This document shows, in pieces, positions 1-9,772 of a DNA stretch of 64,000 nucleotides. The stretch spans positions 59,669 to 123,668 of the forward strand of contig NZ_QZWI01000016.1 of assembly GCF_003614975.1 (NCBI RefSeq). Direction: 5' to 3'. The notes beneath the pieces were generated by a model. The model saw nothing but the letters and a program-made list of their open reading frames with translations. It was not told the DNA's origin and made no database searches. This stretch comes from Rahnella bruchi. Lineage in GTDB: Bacteria > Pseudomonadota > Gammaproteobacteria > Enterobacterales > Enterobacteriaceae. A program made the translations under genes and the position numbers. Every line of letters begins with the position of its first letter. Position 1 is the first letter of the stretch.

Positions 1-966
1 CTGAATGCCTCAATAGATAAATTGCAGAAACAGCAAAAGACTCAGGAAGAGATCCTGGCAAAACAACTCGATGCGGCATTCCGTATCGGACAACATAAAG
101 GCTTGCAGTTGCTGCTCAGCGGTGAAGAAAGTGACCGCAATGAGAGGATCCTGGCGTATTTCGGTTATCTGAATACCGAGCGGCAGAAAACAATCGAAGA
201 CCTGAAACAGACCCGCACCACGCTGGCTGAACAGCGTGTTTCTTTGCAATCAAAGCAAACACAGCAAAAAAGTCTGCTGACTGAACAGCAAACACAGCAA
301 CAAAAACTCGAACAGGCGCGTGCCGCCCGTAAGCAAACCCTTACGGCGCTGGAATCCTCATTGCAAAAAAATGAGCAGAGTCTGACGGAACTGCGAGCCA
401 ACGAATCCAGCCTGCAAAACAAAATTGCTGCCGCTGAACGTGCCGCCAAAGCGCGCGCGGAAAAAGAAGCGCGTGAAGCCGCCGCCGTCAGGGCAAAAGA
501 ACAGCAAGCGAAAAAATCGGGTTCAACCTACAAACCGACCCAAAGCGAACAGTCACTGATGGCCCGTACCGGCGGTCTGGGGCGTCCATCCGGGCAAAAT
601 ATGTGGCCGGTTAACGGTTCGTTGATACATCGCTTCGGCGAACAACTACAGGGTGAACTACGCTGGAAAGGCATGGTCATTTCAGCACGCGAAGGCAGTG
701 ATGTCCGGGCGATTGCAGACGGACGCGTCATTCTGGCGGACTGGTTGCAGGGCTACGGGCTGGTTGTGGTGATCGACCACGGCAAAGGCGACATGAGTCT
801 GTATGGTTACAACCAGGATGCGCTGGTCAGCGTCGGCGATCAGGTGAGAACCGGTCAGGCTATCGCAAAAGTGGGGAACAGCGGCGGACAAGGCCAGCCA
901 TCGCTGTATTTTGAAATTCGTCGTCAGGGCCAGGCAGTAAATCCACAACCGTGGTTGGGAAGATAG
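1..966 (+). CDS. envC: EnvC, murein hydrolase activator (5' end missing)
   Basis: The reading frame is open to the left edge, so only the last 321 codons are present (E. coli EnvC is about 420 residues). The visible N-terminal half is a Gln/Lys/Glu-rich coiled coil followed by an Ala/Arg/Glu-rich linker. The last ~120 residues are a LytM (M23-like) fold. The metal-binding His positions of active M23 peptidases are replaced (for example RWKGMVI and YFEIRR), as expected for the degenerate LytM domain that activates the amidases AmiA and AmiB at the septum in the periplasm. yibQ follows after 2 nt, so the two are probably co-transcribed. Identification is firm; the start lies outside the window. 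Confidence 0.95.
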   Translation: MNASIDKLQKQQKTQEEILAKQLDAAFRIGQHKGLQLLLSGEESDRNERILAYFGYLNTERQKTIEDLKQTRTTLAEQRVSLQSKQTQQKSLLTEQQTQQQKLEQARAARKQTLTALESSLQKNEQSLTELRANESSLQNKIAAAERAAKARAEKEAREAAAVRAKEQQAKKSGSTYKPTQSEQSLMARTGGLGRPSGQNMWPVNGSLIHRFGEQLQGELRWKGMVISAREGSDVRAIADGRVILADWLQGYGLVVVIDHGKGDMSLYGYNQDALVSVGDQVRTGQAIAKVGNSGGQGQPSLYFEIRRQGQAVNPQPWLGR

Positions 967-968
967 CA

Positions 969-1901
969 TTGCGATATAAAAAGTCCGTTTTAGCTGCCCT
1001 TTGTGGTACTGCGTTTTTCGTTTGTCAGGTTCAGGCAGCGAAATTATCCATCCTGATTGATGACTTTGGTTATCGCCAGCATGAGGAAAACCAGGTACTT
1101 CAGATGCCTAAAGCGGTATCGGTTGCGATTTTCCCCAATGCACCAGATTCGCAAATGATGATGAAAAAGGCACATCTTCAGGGGCGCGAAATCCTGATCC
1201 ATCTGCCGATGGCGCCGCTCAGTAAGCAGCCACTGGAAAAAGATACGCTGACACCTTCTATGAGTCCCGCAGAAGTGAAGCGCATTGTCGATCAGGCCAT
1301 CAGCAATATCCCGTACGCGATTGGTATCAATAATCATATGGGCAGTGCTATGACATCCAGCCTGAGCGGGATGGAAAACGTCATGCAGGCCATGAATGCC
1401 CACAACCTGTTCTTCCTCGACAGCGTGACAATCGGTAATACCAAGTCGGTTCAGGCGGCTCAGGGAACCCGGGTGAAAGTGATTAAGCGCAACGTCTTTT
1501 TAGATGATGTGCAGAATGAAGCGGAAATCCGCCATCAGTTTGAACGCGCCATTCAGCTCGCCCGCAGGAATGGTTATGCCATCGCCATCGGTCATCCCCA
1601 CCCGACCACGGTAAAAGTGCTGCAACAGATGCTGCCGAATTTGCCCTCCGATATCGTTCTTGTGCGGCCAAGTGACCTGCTCAATGAACCGCAGCACAGC
1701 GCCCCGGCAAGTAAATCAACCAATAACGTACCGTCGAAACCATCGCGCAAAGGCATCAGCGTCTGCCGCGTAAAACAACCTGCCCCTCAAGTCTATGCCG
1801 ACAGCATGTTCAAAGTGCTGGGCGAAAGCCTGTCTGCATTGCCGGCAGTGCAACTTGTTGAACGTCAGTATTTAACGTGGACCACATTTTCTAAAAAATA
1901 G
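969..1901 (+). CDS. yibQ: YibQ, divergent polysaccharide deacetylase family protein
   Basis: Protein of 310 residues when read from TTG 969. This start has a GGGAAG ribosome site 6 nt upstream and lies just after the envC stop. A GTG at 951 in the same frame has no ribosome site. Residues 1-23 are a signal peptide ending VQA, so the protein is probably periplasmic. The body matches the divergent polysaccharide deacetylase family (IDDFGYR near the mature N-terminus, then GINNHMGS and AIGHPHP). The family is related to NodB deacetylases, but its substrate is not established. Its position behind envC suggests an envelope role, which is inference. Confidence 0.88.
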   Translation: MRYKKSVLAALCGTAFFVCQVQAAKLSILIDDFGYRQHEENQVLQMPKAVSVAIFPNAPDSQMMMKKAHLQGREILIHLPMAPLSKQPLEKDTLTPSMSPAEVKRIVDQAISNIPYAIGINNHMGSAMTSSLSGMENVMQAMNAHNLFFLDSVTIGNTKSVQAAQGTRVKVIKRNVFLDDVQNEAEIRHQFERAIQLARRNGYAIAIGHPHPTTVKVLQQMLPNLPSDIVLVRPSDLLNEPQHSAPASKSTNNVPSKPSRKGISVCRVKQPAPQVYADSMFKVLGESLSALPAVQLVERQYLTWTTFSKK

Positions 1902-2081
1902 GATTCACAGACATTGACGGGTGTCAGGTTCCCATTTTCGAAAAAATGGATTTAAAACACCCATACAACATATTGATATGAATGGTTTTATCTTCACAAT
2001 CAAATAACTAGAGCTTAAGGAATTTGCCTCTTATAATGGGTAGCATATTTTTTTAACCGGGCTGAGCAAGGGCGCTAACCG
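1902..2081 (+). other. Intergenic region with nested stem-loop and a TATAAT box
   Basis: This gap separates yibQ from a glycosyltransferase unit. GGGTGT at 1919-1924 can pair with ACACCC at 1957-1962 around an inner hairpin (CCATTTT 1932-1938 with AAAATGG 1943-1949). No T-tract follows, so it is not a standard terminator. A perfect TATAAT lies at 2032-2037, but I find no good -35 hexamer at the right distance. An AAGGG ribosome site at 2068-2072 serves the ATG at 2082. Confidence 0.3.
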
Positions 2082-3305
2082 ATGGGACTAGATCGATCTA
2101 AAATTCTGCTGCTGGACAGCGGCAAAGAATGGGGAGGTGGCACCAACAGCATGTTGGAGTTGCTGAAAAGAATCGATCGTGAAAAGTTTGAAATCAGTTG
2201 CTGCTTTTACAATGATTATGCCCGCGATAACGGCGAAACAATCAGCCAGATACTGAACTCACTCAATGTGCCGGTATTTTTCATTCCGCAATTCAGGCAA
2301 CCCACCTGGGCGAAAATCAGCAAAGAAATCCTGAGAACGCTGTTTTTCTTTAGCGGAAATTTGCGCCAGAAAGCCATTTATTCTGTCGATAAAATCTGGC
2401 GCATTAATCCCAATATCCGCAAGATCCATTCCCTGCTTGAGCTCGGTCAGTTTGATATTTTATATATGAATAATCAGCCCAGCTCTAACGTGGAAGGCTA
2501 TTATTCGACCGCAGGATTACCGACTGAAATCGTGCAGCACTGTCGCATTGAACCGGTTCTTAACCGGGAGGTTGTGCGCATCGTCAACCGGTTCTGCCAC
2601 AGCATTATCTCTGTTTCTCAGGGTGTTCAGGAACAACTCCTCAAACGCGGAGTGCGTAAAGAGCTGTGTTTTACCGTATTCAACGGCATTGATATTAATC
2701 AGCCCTTGCCAGATGGCGCCAGGATCCGCGAAGAACTGGGCGCAACAGAAGATACCTTCATCTTAGGCAGTATCGGTTCTCTGATTAATCGTAAAGCCCA
2801 CCACTTTACGTTACTGGCACTGGACAAATTTAACCGCGCATTTCCGGAAGCAAAATGGAAAATGGTGTTTGTTGGTGAAGGCCCGAATTTACGCCGCCTC
2901 ATTCAGCAAGTGTCGGCGCTGAATATGATGGATAAAGTGGTATTTACAGGCTTCCAAAACAATGCATTGGAATATCTGGCAGCGTTTGACACCTTTATCT
3001 TAGGCTCAAAAAGTGAAGGTCTACCTCGGGTGGTTCTGGAATCTATGTTACTGAAAACACCAGTGATAGGGTCGAATGTCACGGGAACTGCCGAGTTGAT
3101 TAAAAATGCAGAAACCGGAATGCTTTTTGAGTATGGCGATATTGAGATGCTCTTCAATCATATGAAAACGCTGTATCTCAACACCCATTTGCGAAGTGAA
3201 ATCGCGACGCAGGCCAACCTCACTGTCCGGGAAAAATTTGCGATTGAAAAATATGTCTCTGGCGTAGAAACCGTTTTAAGCAGCGTTAAAAAGAAACAAG
3301 GCTGA
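2082..3305 (+). CDS. Glycosyltransferase family 4 protein, probable LPS/surface glycan enzyme
   Basis: Protein of 407 residues with the two-lobed GT-B layout. A C-terminal GT4 domain starts around GSIGSLINRK (near residue 228) and carries the E-x7-E nucleotide-sugar motif EGLPRVVLE near residue 312. The N-terminal lobe (LLDSGKEWGGGTNSMLELL) is typical of retaining GT4 enzymes. The next gene starts 2 nt after the stop, so the pair is probably one operon. The setting, beside the LPS core locus but separated from it by tdh-kbl, suggests core or surface-polysaccharide modification. The acceptor and sugar cannot be read from the sequence. Confidence 0.85.
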   Translation: MGLDRSKILLLDSGKEWGGGTNSMLELLKRIDREKFEISCCFYNDYARDNGETISQILNSLNVPVFFIPQFRQPTWAKISKEILRTLFFFSGNLRQKAIYSVDKIWRINPNIRKIHSLLELGQFDILYMNNQPSSNVEGYYSTAGLPTEIVQHCRIEPVLNREVVRIVNRFCHSIISVSQGVQEQLLKRGVRKELCFTVFNGIDINQPLPDGARIREELGATEDTFILGSIGSLINRKAHHFTLLALDKFNRAFPEAKWKMVFVGEGPNLRRLIQQVSALNMMDKVVFTGFQNNALEYLAAFDTFILGSKSEGLPRVVLESMLLKTPVIGSNVTGTAELIKNAETGMLFEYGDIEMLFNHMKTLYLNTHLRSEIATQANLTVREKFAIEKYVSGVETVLSSVKKKQG

Positions 3306-3307
3306 AC

Positions 3308-4237
3308 ATGTTCAAATTTCTAAATCCTAAATATCGTCACATTCTTTCACGCCACAATCTGCCTTATGCCAATACTGTAGTAGCAGGTGCGCCGAAGAAC
3401 AATATCACTTCAGTCGTCATTCCATCTGCAGGTGCTGACTATATTGAAGAAGCCTGTTTATGCGCGGAATTTGCCAACAAATTCGCGACGCAATTGCAGG
3501 AGATTGTCATTGTGACCGATCAGGATGCCAGCCTGTTCCGGCCTCTGCCTGAAAAAGTCAGGATCGTGACACTAAACCCTGAAACTAAAACGGGCGATTA
3601 CCGCTACAAACAAATTTATCTCAGCCGTCTGATCAAACTGCTGGCGCCTTTGCAGGCGAAAACTGACGGTATTTTGATGATCGATTCAGACCTGAATCTG
3701 CTGAAAATGCCAGAAATTCAGCTGCATGAAAACCATATATATTCGAGTTTCCGTCAGGGTAAAATGATTGCCAAACTCGAAGGTTGTGACCCTGAAATCA
3801 TCCCGGCGTATTACAAAGACAGCGTTCGGCCTTATATTGTTGACCACGTCAACGGCGCATTCTTAGCGGCGACACGTAAAACCTGGGAACGCTTGTGCCC
3901 GCTGTGGATTATGTTTTTCAGAGATACCTGGAATATTCTGCCAGATAATCAGCCACCGACGGATCAGTTGCCACTGGCGGCAATGCTCGACACTCTGGAT
4001 ATCAAAAGCGTCAATCTCGGCGACTGGATGAACTGGCCGGTTTCGAAGAAAATTGGCGGTACGCCGTCGGTTATTCCGAAAGAAGTCATTGGTGCGCATG
4101 GCGGTTTCCCGCTGACTGAATGGCAAAAATATCTGGTCTCACCAGACAATGAGCTGCTGTTTAAAGGTCAGGATTACACCCGTAAAGTGCGATATCTTAC
4201 GGATGTAGAGAAACAAAAAGCAGAGCCGGACGCATAA
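3308..4237 (+). CDS. Uncharacterised protein resembling a GT-A nucleotide-sugar transferase
   Basis: Protein of 309 residues that I do not recognise as a named family member. A D-S-D sequence in a hydrophobic context (ILMIDSDLNLL, near residue 127) resembles the metal-binding DxD of GT-A glycosyltransferases. It is followed by VDHVNGAFLAATRKTWERL, reminiscent of the acceptor-side loop of GT8-like enzymes. There is no signal peptide or membrane segment. It follows the GT4 gene after 2 nt and ends just before a strong terminator, so it is the second gene of a two-gene unit. A role in the same glycan step is inferred. Confidence 0.7.
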   Translation: MFKFLNPKYRHILSRHNLPYANTVVAGAPKNNITSVVIPSAGADYIEEACLCAEFANKFATQLQEIVIVTDQDASLFRPLPEKVRIVTLNPETKTGDYRYKQIYLSRLIKLLAPLQAKTDGILMIDSDLNLLKMPEIQLHENHIYSSFRQGKMIAKLEGCDPEIIPAYYKDSVRPYIVDHVNGAFLAATRKTWERLCPLWIMFFRDTWNILPDNQPPTDQLPLAAMLDTLDIKSVNLGDWMNWPVSKKIGGTPSVIPKEVIGAHGGFPLTEWQKYLVSPDNELLFKGQDYTRKVRYLTDVEKQKAEPDA

Positions 4238-4257
4238 AAACGTCCTTCCGGTCAGAC

Positions 4258-4285
4258 AAAAGCCCGCTATTTCAGCGGGCTTTTT
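4258..4285. terminator. Bidirectional Rho-independent terminator
   Basis: An 8-bp perfect stem (AGCCCGCT 4261-4268 with AGCGGGCT 4274-4281, 5-nt loop) is flanked by A's on the left and a T-run on the right. It can stop both the glycosyltransferase unit on the plus strand and tdh on the minus strand. Confidence 0.88.
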
Positions 4286-4304
4286 CATGTCTGCGAAAAT
4301 CAGG

Positions 4305-5327
4305 TCACCAGTTAAGGATGACTTTGCCGGAATGCCCGGAACGCATCGCATCAAAACCTTTCTGAAATTCATCAATCGGGAAATGATGAGTAATTAACGG
4401 CGTGAGATCTAACCCGGACTGGATAAGCGCCGCCATTTTGTACCAGGTTTCAAACATTTCACGGCCGTAGATCCCTTTAATGAACAGGCCCTTGAAAATC
4501 ACCTGATTCCAGTCGATGGCCATTTCTGTGGAAGGAATGCCGAGCATGGCGATCCGCCCGCCGTGATTCATGGCACTGAGCATGCTTCGAAACGCCGATG
4601 GTGCGCCGGACATTTCCAGTCCGACATCAAACCCTTCCGTCATCCCCAGTTCTTCCATAACGTCCGCCAGGCTTTGCTGGCTGACATTGACCGCCCGCGT
4701 CACACCCATTTTGCGGGCCAGTTCCAACCGGTATTCGTTCATGTCGGTGATCACTACATGACGTGCGCCGACGTGTTTGCAAATCGCTGCGGCCATAATA
4801 CCAATCGGACCTGCACCGCTTATCAGCACGTCTTCTCCGACGAGATCAAAAGACAGCGCTGTATGAACCGCGTTGCCCAGCGGATCGAAAATAGCCGCCA
4901 GATCATCAGAAATATTGTCCGGAATTTTGAACGCATTGAACGCAGGCAAAACCAGATATTCCGCAAAGGCGCCGGGGCGGTTTACCCCTACACCCTGCGC
5001 ATTACGACATAAGTGCGTGCGCCCGCCACGGCAGTTGCGGCAATGTCCGCAGGTGATATGGCCTTCACCGGAAACCCGGTCACCGATGCTGAAACCTTTG
5101 ACTTCCTGCCCGATCCCGACGACTTCGCCGACATACTCGTGCCCGACCACCATCGGTACAGGAATGGTTTTTTGTGACCATGCATCCCAGTTATAAATAT
5201 GCACATCTGTACCGCAGATGGCCGTTTTGCGGATTTTAATCAGCAAATCGTTATGGCCCATTTCCGGCACCGGCGCATCCGTCATCCAGATGCCTTCTTC
5301 ACGTTTGAGTTTTGCTAAGGCTTTCAT
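4305..5327 (-). CDS. tdh: L-threonine 3-dehydrogenase
   Basis: Protein of 340 residues, nearly collinear with E. coli Tdh (341). It oxidises L-threonine to 2-amino-3-ketobutyrate with NAD+, the first step of threonine breakdown to glycine. It is a zinc medium-chain dehydrogenase: catalytic-zinc ligands Cys38 and His63-Glu64, a structural-zinc Cys cluster ([15 protein letters not shown]), and a Rossmann GAGPIG. It is second in the kbl-tdh operon, starting 9 nt after the kbl stop. In E. coli this operon is controlled by Lrp; I did not identify a site here. Confidence 0.97.
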   Translation of the reverse strand: MKALAKLKREEGIWMTDAPVPEMGHNDLLIKIRKTAICGTDVHIYNWDAWSQKTIPVPMVVGHEYVGEVVGIGQEVKGFSIGDRVSGEGHITCGHCRNCRGGRTHLCRNAQGVGVNRPGAFAEYLVLPAFNAFKIPDNISDDLAAIFDPLGNAVHTALSFDLVGEDVLISGAGPIGIMAAAICKHVGARHVVITDMNEYRLELARKMGVTRAVNVSQQSLADVMEELGMTEGFDVGLEMSGAPSAFRSMLSAMNHGGRIAMLGIPSTEMAIDWNQVIFKGLFIKGIYGREMFETWYKMAALIQSGLDLTPLITHHFPIDEFQKGFDAMRSGHSGKVILNW

Positions 5328-5336
5328 GGAATCTCC

Positions 5337-6533
5337 TCAGGCGATCACGCCAAGTTTTTTACCGATACGGGTAAAGGCTTCAACCGCCTTTTCGATTTGT
5401 TCAGCGCTATGTGCCGCAGACATCTGGGTACGGATACGCGCCTGCCCTTGCGGCACTACCGGATAAAAGAAACCGGTGACATAAATGCCTTCCTGCTGCA
5501 AAAGCGCGGCAAATTCTTGTGCTAAACGGGCTTCGCCCAACATGACAGGAATGATGGCGTGATCGGCTCCCGCCAGTGTAAAGCCTGCTACGGTCATTTT
5601 TTCACGGAACAATTTGGCGTTACTGAGCAGACGCTCACGCAGTTCGCTGCCTTCTTCGAGCATGGACAGCACTTTGAGAGAGGCCGCAACAATCGAAGGT
5701 GCTAAAGAATTGGAGAAAAGATAAGGACGTGAACGCTGACGTAACCAGTCAATGACTTCCTGACGCGCTGCCGTATAACCACCGGAAGCCCCGCCCAACG
5801 CTTTGCCGAGCGTACCGGTGATAATGTCTACCCGACCCATTACGTCGCAATATTCGTGAGTACCGCGTCCTTCGGCACCGACAAAACCCACGGCATGAGA
5901 ATCATCGACCATCACCAGTGCGTCGAAACGTTCCGCCAGGTCGCACACGCCTTTCAGATTAGCAATCACGCCATCCATGGAAAATACGCCGTCGGTTGCA
6001 ACCAGAATATGCCGGGCACCGTTGTCTTTCGCCTGCTGCAAACGGGCTTCGAGTTCGTCCATATTATTGTTGGCATAGCGATAACGTTTGGCTTTGCACA
6101 ACCGGACGCCATCGATGATTGATGCGTGGTTAAGCGCATCCGAAATGATGGCGTCTTCTTCGCCAAGCAGCGTTTCGAATAATCCGCCATTAGCATCAAA
6201 ACAGGAGGAATAAAGGATCGCGTCGTCCATACCGAGAAAATCGGCCAGACGATGTTCGAGCTCTTTATGGGTATCTTGCGTACCGCAGATAAAACGCACA
6301 GATGCCATACCAAAACCGTGGCTGTCGAGCCCTTCTTTCGCAGCCCGGAGAAGCTCCGGATGGTTGGCTAATCCGAGATAGTTATTGGCGCAAAAATTGA
6401 TGACCGGTTTGCCACCCGCGACAGAAACTTCAGCTTGCTGGGGCGTGGTTAAAATGCGTTCTTCTTTAAACAGTCCTTCAACCCGAGCCTGATCGAGCTG
6501 GTCTTCCAACTGCCGATAAAACGAAACAGACAT
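5337..6533 (-). CDS. kbl: 2-amino-3-ketobutyrate coenzyme A ligase (glycine C-acetyltransferase)
   Basis: Protein of 398 residues, the usual family length. It is a PLP-dependent alpha-oxoamine synthase that cleaves 2-amino-3-ketobutyrate with CoA into glycine and acetyl-CoA, acting directly after Tdh. The PLP-lysine motif is GTLGKALGG near residue 244, and FSNSLAP follows. It is the first gene of the kbl-tdh operon and is divergent from hldD, with a 241-nt shared promoter region. Confidence 0.97.
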   Translation of the reverse strand: MSVSFYRQLEDQLDQARVEGLFKEERILTTPQQAEVSVAGGKPVINFCANNYLGLANHPELLRAAKEGLDSHGFGMASVRFICGTQDTHKELEHRLADFLGMDDAILYSSCFDANGGLFETLLGEEDAIISDALNHASIIDGVRLCKAKRYRYANNNMDELEARLQQAKDNGARHILVATDGVFSMDGVIANLKGVCDLAERFDALVMVDDSHAVGFVGAEGRGTHEYCDVMGRVDIITGTLGKALGGASGGYTAARQEVIDWLRQRSRPYLFSNSLAPSIVAASLKVLSMLEEGSELRERLLSNAKLFREKMTVAGFTLAGADHAIIPVMLGEARLAQEFAALLQQEGIYVTGFFYPVVPQGQARIRTQMSAAHSAEQIEKAVEAFTRIGKKLGVIA

Positions 6534-6705
6534 ACAGTATTCTCCTGAAATGACTCATTCACGGAATACCTTACTAATCTGCATACGAAATAACGATGGA
6601 ACTGCGCACAATATCTTTGTTTTGCAGCATAGTTCACGCCTTACGGTCTGAAACACAAGAATGCGTGTTATCGGACACCTTCCCAATGTGAGCTTCATAA
6701 TGAAG

Positions 6706-6714
6706 TGTTATGAT
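6706..6714 (+). promoter_or_regulatory. Possible extended -10 promoter of hldD
   Basis: TG-T-TATGAT is an extended -10 element about 60 nt before the hldD start. No convincing -35 is present, which is tolerated by extended -10 promoters. I could not place a heat-shock (sigma32) pair with proper spacing, although hldD has one in E. coli. Confidence 0.35.
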
Positions 6715-6774
6715 ATTACCCAATTACAGGCTGCGCATGGTGCGCGGTTCTTCAAATGAATAAAGGTGGATCCC

Positions 6775-7707
6775 ATGATAATCGTCACTGGCGGCGCTGG
6801 TTTTATCGGCAGCAATATTATTAAATCGCTCAATGATATGGGATACCGCGATATTCTGGTGGTTGATAATCTGAAAGACGGCACCAAATTCGTCAATCTG
6901 GTTGATCTGGATATTGCGGATTATTGCGACAAAGAAGATTTCATCGCCAGTATCGTTGCAGGCGACGATTTAGGTGATATTGACGCCATTTTCCATGAAG
7001 GCGCCTGTTCCTCCACCACTGAGTGGGACGGCAAGTACATGATGGATAACAACTATCAGTACTCTAAAGATATTCTGCATTATTGCCTGGATCGCAGTAT
7101 TCCTTTCCTCTACGCCTCTTCTGCCGCCACTTATGGCAGCCAGAGCACCAGCTTTGTAGAAGAGCGTAAATACGAGCAGCCGCTGAACGTCTATGGCTAT
7201 TCGAAGTTCCTGTTTGACCAGTATGTCCGCGAAATTCTGCCACATGCAGAATCTCAGATTTGTGGTTTCCGTTACTTCAATGTCTACGGACCACGTGAAG
7301 GCCACAAAGGCAGCATGGCCAGCGTCGCATTCCATCTGAATAACCAGATCAACGCCGGCGAGAACCCGAAATTGTTCTCCGGCAGCGAAGGTTTCAAACG
7401 CGATTTCATCTACGTGGGCGACGTGGCTGCGGTAAACCTGTGGTTCTGGCAAAACGGTGTTTCCGGTATTTTCAACTGCGGTACTGGCCGTTCAGAATCC
7501 TTCCAGGCTGTGGCAGACGCCGTAGTGGCGTACCACAAATCTGGCGATATCGAATACATTCCTTTCCCGGAAAAACTGAAAGGCCGTTATCAGTCCTTCA
7601 CTCAGGCCGACATGACCGCGCTGCGCAATGCCGGTTATGACAAACCTTTCAAAACGGTTGCTGAAGGCGTGACGGAATACATGAGCTGGCTTAACCGCAC
7701 AGTATAA
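6775..7707 (+). CDS. hldD: ADP-L-glycero-D-manno-heptose 6-epimerase
   Basis: Protein of 310 residues from ATG 6775, which follows an AGGTGGA ribosome site and gives the exact E. coli length; the upstream in-frame GTG at 6766 lies inside that site. It converts ADP-D,D-heptose to ADP-L,D-heptose, the donor used by WaaC, WaaF and WaaQ. It is a short-chain dehydrogenase/reductase-type epimerase: GGAGFIGSN at the N-terminus binds NADP, and YGYSK holds the Tyr-x3-Lys catalytic pair. It heads the run hldD-waaF-waaC, with waaF 30 nt downstream. Confidence 0.97.
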   Translation: MIIVTGGAGFIGSNIIKSLNDMGYRDILVVDNLKDGTKFVNLVDLDIADYCDKEDFIASIVAGDDLGDIDAIFHEGACSSTTEWDGKYMMDNNYQYSKDILHYCLDRSIPFLYASSAATYGSQSTSFVEERKYEQPLNVYGYSKFLFDQYVREILPHAESQICGFRYFNVYGPREGHKGSMASVAFHLNNQINAGENPKLFSGSEGFKRDFIYVGDVAAVNLWFWQNGVSGIFNCGTGRSESFQAVADAVVAYHKSGDIEYIPFPEKLKGRYQSFTQADMTALRNAGYDKPFKTVAEGVTEYMSWLNRTV

Positions 7708-7737
7708 GCCCTGCACATTGAGGAATGGATTAACGGT

Positions 7738-8787
7738 ATGAAAATACTGGTAATTGGGCCGTCATGGGTCGGTGACATGATGATGTCTCAAAGTCTCTAC
7801 CGCACCCTGAAAGCTACGCATCCGCAAGCACAAATAGACGTGATGGCACCTGCATGGTGCCGTCCTTTGCTCGACCGGATGCCACAAGTCAATCAGGCGC
7901 TGGCGATGCCATTGGGCCACGGCGCTCTGGAACTTGGCGAGCGTCGTCGTCTGGGCGTTTCATTACGTGAAACGCATTATGACCGCGCCTATGTTTTGCC
8001 TAACTCCTTTAAATCAGCGCTGGTTCCGTTCTTTGCGCGCATTCCTCAACGTACTGGCTGGCGTGGTGAAATGCGCTATGGCCTGCTCAATGATGTGCGG
8101 GTACTGGATAAGGCGGCATTTCCGCTGATGGTTCAGCGCTACGCTGCGCTGGGATACGAAGCAGGGCAAATCAAAACGGCGGCTGATCTTCCGCAGCCGA
8201 TTCTGTGGCCGAAATTACAGGTCGCTGAAGCCGAAATCACTGCCGTCAAAAACGCATTTACTGTCGATAATACACGTCCGTTGATCGGGTTTTGTCCGGG
8301 CGCTGAATTCGGCCCGGCCAAACGCTGGCCGCATTATCACTACGCCGTGCTGGCCGAAAAACTCGTCAGCCAGGGCTATCAGGTCGTCCTGTTTGGCTCA
8401 GAGAAAGACAATCCGGCAGGGGAACAAATCCGCCTGGCGCTGACCGAAAATGCTCAACCTTTCTGCTTGAATCTTGCCGGTAAAACCTCGCTGGATCAGG
8501 CGGTGGTGATGATCGCCGCCTGTCAGGCAGTGGTCAGCAATGACTCGGGTCTGATGCATGTGGCCGCAGCACTGGATAAACCGCTGGTAGCACTTTACGG
8601 GCCGAGCAGTCCGGACTTCACCCCGCCGCTCAGTCATCAGGCAAAAGTGATCCGCCTTATCACCGGCTACCATAAAGTCCGCAAAGGGGATGCCGAAGAA
8701 GGCTATCACCAGAGTTTGATTGATATTCAACCAGAGCAGGTTTATCAGGAATTAAGCCAGTTACTGAGCGCAAGGAAGGAGCTTTAA
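7738..8787 (+). CDS. waaF: ADP-heptose:LPS heptosyltransferase II
   Basis: Protein of 349 residues (E. coli 348), GT9 family. It adds the second L,D-heptose to heptose I of the LPS inner core at the cytoplasmic face of the inner membrane. The N-terminal PSWVGDMMMSQSLYR motif and the C-terminal VVSNDSGLMHVAAAL and ALYGPSSP motifs (ADP-heptose binding) are typical. The stop overlaps the waaC start by one base (TAATG), indicating translational coupling. Confidence 0.97.
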   Translation: MKILVIGPSWVGDMMMSQSLYRTLKATHPQAQIDVMAPAWCRPLLDRMPQVNQALAMPLGHGALELGERRRLGVSLRETHYDRAYVLPNSFKSALVPFFARIPQRTGWRGEMRYGLLNDVRVLDKAAFPLMVQRYAALGYEAGQIKTAADLPQPILWPKLQVAEAEITAVKNAFTVDNTRPLIGFCPGAEFGPAKRWPHYHYAVLAEKLVSQGYQVVLFGSEKDNPAGEQIRLALTENAQPFCLNLAGKTSLDQAVVMIAACQAVVSNDSGLMHVAAALDKPLVALYGPSSPDFTPPLSHQAKVIRLITGYHKVRKGDAEEGYHQSLIDIQPEQVYQELSQLLSARKEL

Positions 8788-9770
8788 TGCGGGTTCTCAT
8801 CGTCAAAACCTCGTCCATGGGCGACGTTCTGCACACGCTTCCGGCGTTAACGGATGCCATGCAGGCTATTCCCGGGATCCGCTTTGACTGGGTTGTGGAA
8901 GAAGGTTTCACGCAGATCCCCGGCTGGCATCCGGCTGTCGACCGCGTTATTCCGGTGGCTATCCGCCGCTGGCGTAAAAACTGGTTTGGCTCTGAAACCC
9001 GGCAACAACGCTGTGATTTCAAACGTGAAGTTCAGTCCACCACCTATGACGCCATCATTGACGCTCAGGGGCTAATCAAAAGTGCAGCGCTAATCACCCG
9101 CGTTGCCAAAGGTGAAAAACACGGACAAGACTGCAAAAGCGCCCGCGAACCTTTCGCCAGCTGGTTCTTTAATCAGCGGCACGAAATTGATAAAAAGCAG
9201 CACGCCGTGGAACGAACCAGAGAACTGTTCGCTAAAAGTCTCGGTTATGAAAAACCTGCGACCCAGGGCGACTACGCCATTGCGGCGCGTTTCCTTTCAC
9301 ATCTGCCTGCCGATGCCGGTCAGTATCTGGTCTTTCTCCACGCGACCACCCGTGCAGACAAACACTGGCCGGAAGAAAAGTGGCGGGAGCTGATCGGGAT
9401 GCTGAGCACAACTCATCTTCGCGTCAAACTGCCGTGGGGGGCTGAGCATGAATATCAGCGCGCATTGCGCCTCGCTGAAGGGTTTCCGTACGTCGAAGTT
9501 TTGCCTAAATTGAGCCTGGAAAAAGTGGCTGAGGTTTTAGCCGGTGCGAAAGCCGTAATCTCAGTGGATACAGGACTCAGCCATTTGACCGCAGCGCTGG
9601 ATCGCCCGAATATCACCCTCTACGGCCCGACAGATCCGGGTTTAATTGGCGGGTATGGGAAGAATCAGTTTGTCCTGAAATCAGAAAACAACTCGCTGGA
9701 AACTCTGCCGCCGGAGCGCGTTTTTGAGCAACTCAACGATGTAATTTTTGCCAATAAGGACGCGAACTGA
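8787..9770 (+). CDS. waaC: ADP-heptose:LPS heptosyltransferase I
   Basis: Protein of 327 residues, GT9 family. It attaches the first heptose to Kdo2-lipid A. It begins with VKTSSMGDVLHTLPAL, and the C-terminal donor-binding block reads VISVDTGLSHLTAALDRPNITLYGPTDP, of the WaaC type. The start overlaps the waaF stop by one base, and the next gene begins 2 nt after its stop, so it lies in the middle of a continuous operon. Confidence 0.97.
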   Translation: MRVLIVKTSSMGDVLHTLPALTDAMQAIPGIRFDWVVEEGFTQIPGWHPAVDRVIPVAIRRWRKNWFGSETRQQRCDFKREVQSTTYDAIIDAQGLIKSAALITRVAKGEKHGQDCKSAREPFASWFFNQRHEIDKKQHAVERTRELFAKSLGYEKPATQGDYAIAARFLSHLPADAGQYLVFLHATTRADKHWPEEKWRELIGMLSTTHLRVKLPWGAEHEYQRALRLAEGFPYVEVLPKLSLEKVAEVLAGAKAVISVDTGLSHLTAALDRPNITLYGPTDPGLIGGYGKNQFVLKSENNSLETLPPERVFEQLNDVIFANKDAN

Positions 9771-9772
9771 CC

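Noticed and set aside
2038..2046. GGGTAGCAT resembling the ops/JUMPstart element bound by RfaH
   Set aside because: Only 7 of 11 positions fit. It also abuts the TATAAT at 2032-2037, so if that -10 is used the element would overlap the transcription start and not be transcribed as a working ops.
4563..5012. 149-codon ORF antisense to tdh, and similar long antisense ORFs inside glnA, polA, typA and fabF-like genes
   Set aside because: They are frame shadows of well-identified conserved genes, with no ribosome sites or family signatures.
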